A DNA stretch of 8,505 bases from an uncultured Clostridia bacterium (GTDB taxonomy: Bacteria; Bacillota_A; Clostridia; Christensenellales; UBA1242): contig CANRFP010000052.1 in NCBI GenBank assembly GCA_947629895.1, positions 1-8,505 on the forward strand, written 5' to 3'. The notes beneath the pieces are model-generated. The model was not told the DNA's origin. It saw nothing but the letters and a program-made list of their open reading frames with translations, and made no database searches. The position numbers were made by a program, and so were the translations under genes. The stretch's first letter is position 1. Each line of letters begins with the position of its first letter. Below, one piece after another: positions 4,437 to 8,505 of the stretch.

Positions 4437-5198
4437 ATGAAAAAATCAAGTGTGTTGCCCATTGTGGAACATAAACTCAAAGATTTCTGGAACAAGATTG
4501 TTTATATGATGTTTCCCGATGACATCAAATGTATCTTTTGTGGGCGCGATGTTCCAAACTTTTATGATAAACCATATTGTGAAGATTGCGAAAAGACTTT
4601 GCCTTTCAACAATGGGCATAGGTGCAAAATATGTGATAGACCAAGTGAGAGTGATGTTTGTGATTTTTGTAAAAAAGAGCCAAAATATTTTAAGCGCGCG
4701 TTCTGCCCTTTTATATATGAAAAGCAAGTGAAAAATTTGGTGCTTGCGTTTAAGGAAAGCAACAAAAGATATTTGGCAAAAGGTTTTGCTGTTTTGATTG
4801 CAAAACGCATTTTGGAAAGCGGCGTTAAGATAGACAAAATTACATACATTCCAATGACAGAGAAGAAGCAAAAGAAAAGAGGTTTCAATCAGGCAAAACT
4901 TTTGGCTGATGAAGTTGGCAAAATATTAAACAAACCCGTGCTTTGCCTTTTCAAGAAAGAAAAAGATATGGCCGAGCAAAAGTTTTTAAATTACAAAGAC
5001 AGAAAGGCAGCCATAATTGGCACGTACAGCCTAAAAGAAGTTCGCTTAAAGAAAGAGGAAAACATTTTGATTGTGGATGACATTATAACAACCACTGCAA
5101 CAATCAACTATTGTGCTGGCTTAATTTATCCACAAGTTAGCAATATATATGTTTGTGGCGTGGCAAGAACACAATACACCGAAAGACCTTCCCACTAA
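4437..5198 (+). CDS. comF: ComF family phosphoribosyltransferase-like protein
   Basis: The 253-residue ComF/ComFC-family protein is associated with DNA uptake during transformation in competent species, but is also common in bacteria not known to be competent. An N-terminal zinc-ribbon region carries four CxxC pairs (Cys32/35, 48/51, 63/66, 75/78). The family motif KKRGFNQAKLLA is at about 146-157. The PRPP-binding loop, IVDDIITTTAT (212-222), has Thr220 where most relatives have Gly (TTGAT). The length is normal for the family. The start at ATG 4437 rests on the promoter position; no ribosome site supports it or the next ATGs (the MM at residues 24-25). The 3' end overlaps the symporter gene tail-to-tail by 4 bp, with no terminator between. 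A frame of similar length on the opposite strand is a shadow. Confidence 0.92.
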   Translation: MKKSSVLPIVEHKLKDFWNKIVYMMFPDDIKCIFCGRDVPNFYDKPYCEDCEKTLPFNNGHRCKICDRPSESDVCDFCKKEPKYFKRAFCPFIYEKQVKNLVLAFKESNKRYLAKGFAVLIAKRILESGVKIDKITYIPMTEKKQKKRGFNQAKLLADEVGKILNKPVLCLFKKEKDMAEQKFLNYKDRKAAIIGTYSLKEVRLKKEENILIVDDIITTTATINYCAGLIYPQVSNIYVCGVARTQYTERPSH

Positions 5199-6712
5199 TC
5201 ACCCTTTGTTCCTTTTTCATTTGCTTTAATTTGCACTTTTAAAACATCCGAGCGCTTTATTGAATACTTGGAAAATATTATTATTGCCAATGTGAGCGCA
5301 ATCGCACTGCCAAAAAACACAATTTCGCCAAGCCCCGTTTGAACGGCAAGCGCCTGCACAGGATTTGAACTGTCAAATTTGATTAAATCCAAAAGCAATC
5401 CAATAAAAAGAAGGGCAATCGAGTTTGAGAAGTTGTAAGTGAAGGTGTAATAGCCCGTGTATCTGCCCGCGTTATTCACCCCCGTTTTGTATTGCTCCAT
5501 TGTGACAACATCGGCATACATTGAATGTGGCAGCGAATACAAAGCGCCCGAGCCAAAGCCGCAAATGAAAAGGCAAGGAAGGACGAAGCAAAAAATTCTG
5601 TCGCTTGTGGTGTAAAGCCTAAAAAGGAATGTTATGCTTGCCATAGCAATGCCAAACAGCATCAAACTCAACGCGAAAATAAGAGTTTGTTTTTTGTCAT
5701 ATTTTTTAACAACATTTATCCACAAAACTTGTGAAATAATTGCTCCACCAAAAAAGCAAATCATAAGCGAAGAAATTTGCACGCTTGAAAAATGATAGCA
5801 AAAAGTGAACAAATGCATGCCAACAGAAGTTATAAAAACGGAGGCAATTAAAGAAACGGAATAGCCAAGCATAACCGTTCTGAAATCATCTTTTTTAAAA
5901 GTTTCCACATAGCCCGTGATGATTTTCAAAAGCCCTTGTTTATTTGAATTTTTAGTTAAAATTTTGTCATTTTTTGCGTTTTTGTCACTTTTTTTCGATT
6001 TTTTTGCACTTTTTTCGTCAATTTTTGCAGTTTTTTGATTTTCTTCTTCAATCGCATCGTAATATTTCGGCATGGCTCTAACTCGCCTTATTGTCCCCAA
6101 AATTGTTATAAGCCCGCACGCAATAACGAGTGCCGAATTGACATAGGAAATGTTTATATATCCCGCCCTGTCAAATTGCCCTTGTCCGCCCGGCATAAAA
6201 ACAGACATCAAAATGCTTGGCAAAATCAGCCCGCAAATGTAGAACACAGTTTTAAAACCTTGCATCTTTGTTTGGTCGGTGTAATCGGGAGCGATGTCAA
6301 TGCAAAGTGCCGCATAAGGTGTTGCAAAAAAAGTGTTGAAGGTTTCTTGCAAAATTAAAAATCCAAACAGCCACAATGCCATAACAAATTGGTTGGACAC
6401 GCTTGGACACAACCACAACAAGATGTTATTCAATGCCAAAGTGAAGCACGCAAAAAGCATATGCCCCAGCCTTCTACCAAAAATTTTGCTTTTGGTGCGG
6501 TCGGAGAGATAGCCAACAAGCGGATCGGAAAGCCCATCCCAAAGCGAGGTTATCGCAATGGTTGCCCCCACCAAAAGGCCGGAAAGCCCAAGCACGCTTG
6601 TCCCAAAAAACATAATAAAACTGCTGACGGTTTGCCCCATTGAGCCATAGCCCAAATTGCCCAAGCCATAAGACAGTTTTGTCCAAAATCCCAACTTGTT
6701 GTTTTTCTTCAC
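5195..6712 (-). CDS. GPH/MelB-type sugar:cation symporter (MFS)
   Basis: This 505-residue integral membrane transporter of the glycoside-pentoside-hexuronide family probably brings a sugar or glycoside into the cell with Na+ or H+. Evidence: about 12 hydrophobic segments; the N-terminal LSYGLGNLGYG; WDGLSDPLVGYLSDRT (58-73), whose Asp59 and Asp63 have the spacing of the cation-site aspartates of MelB; GRRLG (79-83); and a SMYADVVTMEQY...GRYTG segment (397-420) typical of the family. The central loop between helices 6 and 7 carries an unusual Lys-rich insert (about 222-260). The substrate cannot be named. The start is GTG 6712, the only start codon after an in-frame stop that leaves the first helix intact. 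No Shine-Dalgarno precedes it, but TAAAAT (6718-6723) ends 5 nt upstream, so it may be leaderless. Its tail overlaps comF by 4 bp. Confidence 0.9.
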   Translation of the reverse strand: MKKNNKLGFWTKLSYGLGNLGYGSMGQTVSSFIMFFGTSVLGLSGLLVGATIAITSLWDGLSDPLVGYLSDRTKSKIFGRRLGHMLFACFTLALNNILLWLCPSVSNQFVMALWLFGFLILQETFNTFFATPYAALCIDIAPDYTDQTKMQGFKTVFYICGLILPSILMSVFMPGGQGQFDRAGYINISYVNSALVIACGLITILGTIRRVRAMPKYYDAIEEENQKTAKIDEKSAKKSKKSDKNAKNDKILTKNSNKQGLLKIITGYVETFKKDDFRTVMLGYSVSLIASVFITSVGMHLFTFCYHFSSVQISSLMICFFGGAIISQVLWINVVKKYDKKQTLIFALSLMLFGIAMASITFLFRLYTTSDRIFCFVLPCLFICGFGSGALYSLPHSMYADVVTMEQYKTGVNNAGRYTGYYTFTYNFSNSIALLFIGLLLDLIKFDSSNPVQALAVQTGLGEIVFFGSAIALTLAIIIFSKYSIKRSDVLKVQIKANEKGTKGD

Positions 6713-6751
6713 TTGGTATTTTATGCACGCCCGCCCTCACAAAATGCAAAC

Positions 6752-6786
6752 AGAAAAAAATAAAACCACTGTTTTAAAGTGGTTTT
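6752..6786 (-). terminator. Terminator of the CYTH-like gene
   Basis: AAAACCACT (6762-6770) and AGTGGTTTT (6778-6786) form a perfect 9-bp stem with a 7-nt loop. On the minus strand a T-rich run (6754-6761) follows. It lies about 40 nt past the stop at 6826 and separates that gene from the symporter, so the two are not an operon. Confidence 0.75.
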
Positions 6787-6825
6787 CTCAAAATTTTCAA
6801 ATCATTTTTCCTGTTTTTGTTCTGC

Positions 6826-7641
6826 TTATTTTTCCTCTTGTGGCTTTTCTTCCTGATTGTTAAATTCTTCTTCAAGTTCTTTCCTAGATTTTTTCTTTTT
6901 CTTCTCTTTTTGAACACCCTGCGCCGCCTCTTCCTCTGTCACTTCATAAGGTTTCACAACAAAGGTTTCTGCAATTTCAAATCTGTTTCTTCTAACATAA
7001 AACAGTTCCTTGCAATAGGTGTCAATAACCTCCAAAATGTCCGTTTTTTCTTTTTTATAATTTTCGTCATCCGGCAAATCAATGGAAAAATTGCGCTTTT
7101 TGGCCTTTTTGCCCGTTCTAACATCTCTCATCTTCAAATTTTCAAAAGTCATTTCAGCAGAATAGCCCGTTCCGCTAACCAATTTGTATCGGTTTCCTGT
7201 TATGTCAATTCTTATATATGGCACGCAGTGTTTCACCACCTCCACAAGGTCAATCGTGAACAAATTGATGAAAATTCGATTTATTTCATCGGCAATCTCT
7301 TGTGGAAAATCTTGTGGATTATCACCCCTTAAACATTCCCCCAAAAAAGATTTCTTTTCGCGGTTTTCAAGGTTTTCCATGCCGCTGATTCTCACAAGCG
7401 AAAAATAGGTGCGCGATGGAGTTATCTTCTTCCTTAAAAGAAGCCCTGCGCCAGAGAGCAGTTTTCTTTCAGTGTCATAATAAATTTCAGTGTCCTTAAT
7501 TTTTCCTTCGCCAATAATATTGTAAAAGCCAAGCCTTTGAGAAAGTTTTGAAAGGGTCATCCTTTCATTGTCGATAATAATGTCATAATTTCTTCTGTTT
7601 GAAACATATCTGCTTGGCTCGCCTTTATCACCGATAAACAT
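6826..7641 (-). CDS. CYTH-like protein with a highly charged C-terminal tail
   Basis: The 271-residue protein has no signal peptide or membrane helix, so it is probably cytoplasmic. Residues about 18-225 show the pattern of a CYTH/triphosphate-tunnel fold: an early beta strand YDIIID; TEIYYDTERKLLSGAGLLLRKK (51-72), which closely resembles the YxDTxxxxLxxxGxxLRxR signature; an FSLVRI strand; and a later alternation of basic and acidic strands ending RRNRFEIAE (217-225). The N-terminal ExExK motif needed for triphosphate hydrolysis in classical members is not visible, so it may be non-catalytic or bind another ligand. Residues 234-271 are low complexity and Lys/Glu-rich. ATG 7641 is supported by AGGAG 6 nt upstream. 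The promoter may be TAGAAT (7659-7664) with a weak -35, which would overlap the PerR-like box. The fold call is by eye and moderate. Confidence 0.5.
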   Translation of the reverse strand: MFIGDKGEPSRYVSNRRNYDIIIDNERMTLSKLSQRLGFYNIIGEGKIKDTEIYYDTERKLLSGAGLLLRKKITPSRTYFSLVRISGMENLENREKKSFLGECLRGDNPQDFPQEIADEINRIFINLFTIDLVEVVKHCVPYIRIDITGNRYKLVSGTGYSAEMTFENLKMRDVRTGKKAKKRNFSIDLPDDENYKKEKTDILEVIDTYCKELFYVRRNRFEIAETFVVKPYEVTEEEAAQGVQKEKKKKKSRKELEEEFNNQEEKPQEEK

Positions 7642-7650
7642 AATTTTCTC

Positions 7651-7665
7651 CTATAATTATTCTAA
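7651..7665. promoter_or_regulatory. PerR-box-like palindrome between the CYTH-like gene and rubrerythrin
   Basis: The sequence CTATAATTATTCTAA matches the Bacillus subtilis PerR box (TTATAATNATTATAA) at 12 of 14 defined positions. It lies 78 bp upstream of the rubrerythrin start and covers the likely -10 of the divergent CYTH-like gene. PerR is the peroxide-sensing repressor of many Firmicute oxidative-stress genes, rubrerythrins among them in clostridia. The region is AT-rich, so a chance match is possible. Confidence 0.4.
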
Positions 7666-7742
7666 ACAAAAAAACAAAAAAAAGCAAATGTTTAAACACA
7701 TTTTTTATGGCAATATTTAAGTTTGTCAAAAGGAGAAAAACA

Positions 7743-8348
7743 ATGAATTTTAATGAAAGCGTAACAAAAACAAATTTGGCAAGGTCTTTTGCCGCAGAAT
7801 GTCAGGCAGGAGCGAGATATCAGTTCATGTCCAAACTTGCCATCCAAAACTCACAAAAGTTCATTTCCGACACCCTCAAAACTTTGGCGAAAAACGAGAT
7901 GGCACACGCAAAAGTGTTCTATGACCACATTTTGCAGTTGAGTGGTGGAAATGTTAAAAACATCTCGATTGAAGCGGGCTATCCCTTTGAAGAGCCGGAA
8001 CTTAAAAACAGTTTGCGGGAAGAGAGCAAAATTGAACTTTCTGAGGCGGAAAACATATATCCAAGTTTTGCGCGCATAGCCAAAGACGAAGGCTTTGATG
8101 AAGTGGCAAAATCTTTTGATTTTGTGGCGAAAGTGGAGGCAACCCATCATCAAATTTTGGAATATCTTTCCACCCTTTTTAACGCAAACAAGATGTATAA
8201 AAGAAAGGATGCAACCGAATGGAAATGTTCAAATTGTGGGCACACAGAAATAGCGAAAGAGGCATGGAAAGAATGCCCTCTCTGCCAAATGCCACAAGGT
8301 TTTGTGATAATTGATTTTGAACATGAGTTTGAGCATAAACACTCATAA
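7743..8348 (+). CDS. rbr: Rubrerythrin (diiron peroxidase with rubredoxin domain)
   Basis: The 201-residue cytoplasmic non-haem iron protein reduces hydrogen peroxide to water in anaerobes, using electrons that pass through its own rubredoxin domain. The ferritin-like four-helix domain (about 5-147) shows the expected diiron ligands: Glu19, Glu52 and His55 (ExxH), Glu98 and Glu101, Glu132 with His135/136. The C-terminal rubredoxin-like FeS4 site is Cys162/165 and Cys178/181 in CSNCG and CPLC. All key residues are present and the length is typical. The start was set at ATG 7743, with AAAGGAG 6-7 nt upstream; an in-frame ATG 36 nt earlier (7707) has no ribosome site and adds a basic stretch not seen in the family. 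It stands alone, ends at a strong terminator, and may be under PerR control. The His-rich tail (EHEFEHKHS) is a small oddity. Confidence 0.96.
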   Translation: MNFNESVTKTNLARSFAAECQAGARYQFMSKLAIQNSQKFISDTLKTLAKNEMAHAKVFYDHILQLSGGNVKNISIEAGYPFEEPELKNSLREESKIELSEAENIYPSFARIAKDEGFDEVAKSFDFVAKVEATHHQILEYLSTLFNANKMYKRKDATEWKCSNCGHTEIAKEAWKECPLCQMPQGFVIIDFEHEFEHKHS

Positions 8349-8362
8349 ACATTTCCTGGCGT

Positions 8363-8402
8363 GGGATATTCTTTGGATGTTTCGCTGCGCTCAACATGAC
8401 AA
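8363..8402 (-). repeat. Dispersed repeat of the TGTCAT...GAGCGCAGCGAA class
   Basis: Read on the minus strand, TGTCATGTTGAGCGCAGCGA and its flank match the common short repeat usually seen as TGTCATCCTGAGCGAAGCGAAGGATCT. It sits between the rubrerythrin stop and its terminator. In translation such repeats give spurious peptides such as CHVERSETSKE, which appears here in a minus-strand frame. It is related to, and inverted relative to, the copy at 2998-3074. Confidence 0.65.
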
Positions 8403-8403
8403 C

Positions 8404-8435
8404 AAAAAAAAGACAGCAACAACTGTCTTTTTTTT
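8404..8435. terminator. Bidirectional terminator between rubrerythrin and the right-edge gene
   Basis: AAAAAAAAGACAG (8404-8416) pairs with CTGTCTTTTTTTT (8423-8435), a perfect 13-bp stem with a 6-nt loop. T-runs on both strands serve the plus-strand rubrerythrin gene and the convergent minus-strand gene, whose stop codon (8434-8436) overlaps the stem by two bases. Confidence 0.85.
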
Positions 8436-8505
8436 AAACTGGTCTTGGGTTTCCGAAATAGGTTGCAGTGCTTAAAGTGAAAGCAAGGCGAACGCCCGCA
8501 GTGGC
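8434..8505 (-). CDS. C-terminus of an unidentified protein (5' part beyond window)
   Basis: An open frame enters from the right edge and gives 23 residues, beginning ATAGVRLAFTLSTATY and ending GNPRPV before TAA at 8434-8436. The stop overlaps a strong terminator, as expected of a real gene end. GVRLAFTLS resembles the GVRPAFxLS/GVRPAL ending common in bacterial proteins of the DUF6273 type, which are often secreted or surface proteins; that is a weak hint from a short peptide. Confidence 0.5.
   Translation of the reverse strand, partial: ATAGVRLAFTLSTATYFGNPRPV

Noticed and set aside
6817..7332. Plus-strand 171-codon frame antisense to the CYTH-like gene
   Set aside because: It is rich in Phe and Leu from the complement of Lys/Glu codons and has no ribosome site; it is a shadow of the real gene.
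7707..7742. Upstream in-frame ATG of rubrerythrin at 7707
   Set aside because: The real ribosome site AAAGGAG lies after it and just before ATG 7743, which gives the expected N-terminus.
8150..8422. Minus-strand frames giving peptides with CHVERSETSKE or MLSAAKHPKN
   Set aside because: They are antisense to rubrerythrin and start inside a dispersed repeat whose translations are well-known spurious peptides.

Overview
The window is AT-rich bacterial chromosome. It most likely comes from an anaerobic member of the Bacillota (Clostridia-like, of the kind common among gut metagenome assemblies). The reasons are sigma-A-type TTGACA/TATAAT promoters, strong GGAGG ribosome sites on several genes, a Firmicute-style short omega subunit, a tRNA-Glu with encoded CCA, rubrerythrin, and short dispersed repeats of the TGTCATCCTGAGC...GAAGGATCTC class. 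No genus can be named from the sequence alone.

Layout, left to right. Positions 1-1670 (minus) hold most of priA, the replication-restart helicase, cut by the left edge; it starts with UUG and so is easily missed. Upstream of it lies rpoZ (1745-1948, minus), and between the two a consensus promoter is interlocked with an intrinsic terminator. Next come a putative lipoprotein gene of unknown role (2137-2631, minus) and about 700 bp without a confident gene (2644-3350), filled with hairpins and dispersed repeats. Then follow an orphan VirB2/TrbC-like two-helix membrane protein (3422-3868, minus), an AT-rich spacer, and tRNA-Glu(UUC) (4260-4334, minus). The tRNA promoter is divergent from that of comF (4437-5198, plus). 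comF runs tail-to-tail into a GPH/MelB-type sugar:cation symporter (5195-6712, minus), with a 4-bp overlap. A CYTH-like protein with a charged tail (6826-7641, minus) is divergent from a complete rubrerythrin gene (7743-8348, plus). The last bases hold the C-terminus of another minus-strand protein, which shares a bidirectional terminator with rubrerythrin.

Functionally this is mostly housekeeping: transcription (rpoZ), replication restart (priA), translation (tRNA-Glu), competence or phosphoribosyltransferase-like protein (comF), sugar uptake, and peroxide defence (rubrerythrin). Nearly every gene seems to be its own transcription unit with its own promoter and terminator; I see no long operon.

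I find no clear new multi-gene system. The most notable signals are regulatory. One is a priA promoter whose predicted start lies inside the rpoZ terminator stem, so the terminator could stop rpoZ read-through but not priA's own transcript. Another is a set of three genes (lipoprotein, comF, symporter) that lack a Shine-Dalgarno sequence and have a -10-like hexamer 5-8 nt before the start codon, which suggests leaderless mRNAs beside ordinary SD-led genes. A PerR-box-like palindrome lies upstream of rubrerythrin. All promoter, terminator and operator calls come from reading the sequence by eye.
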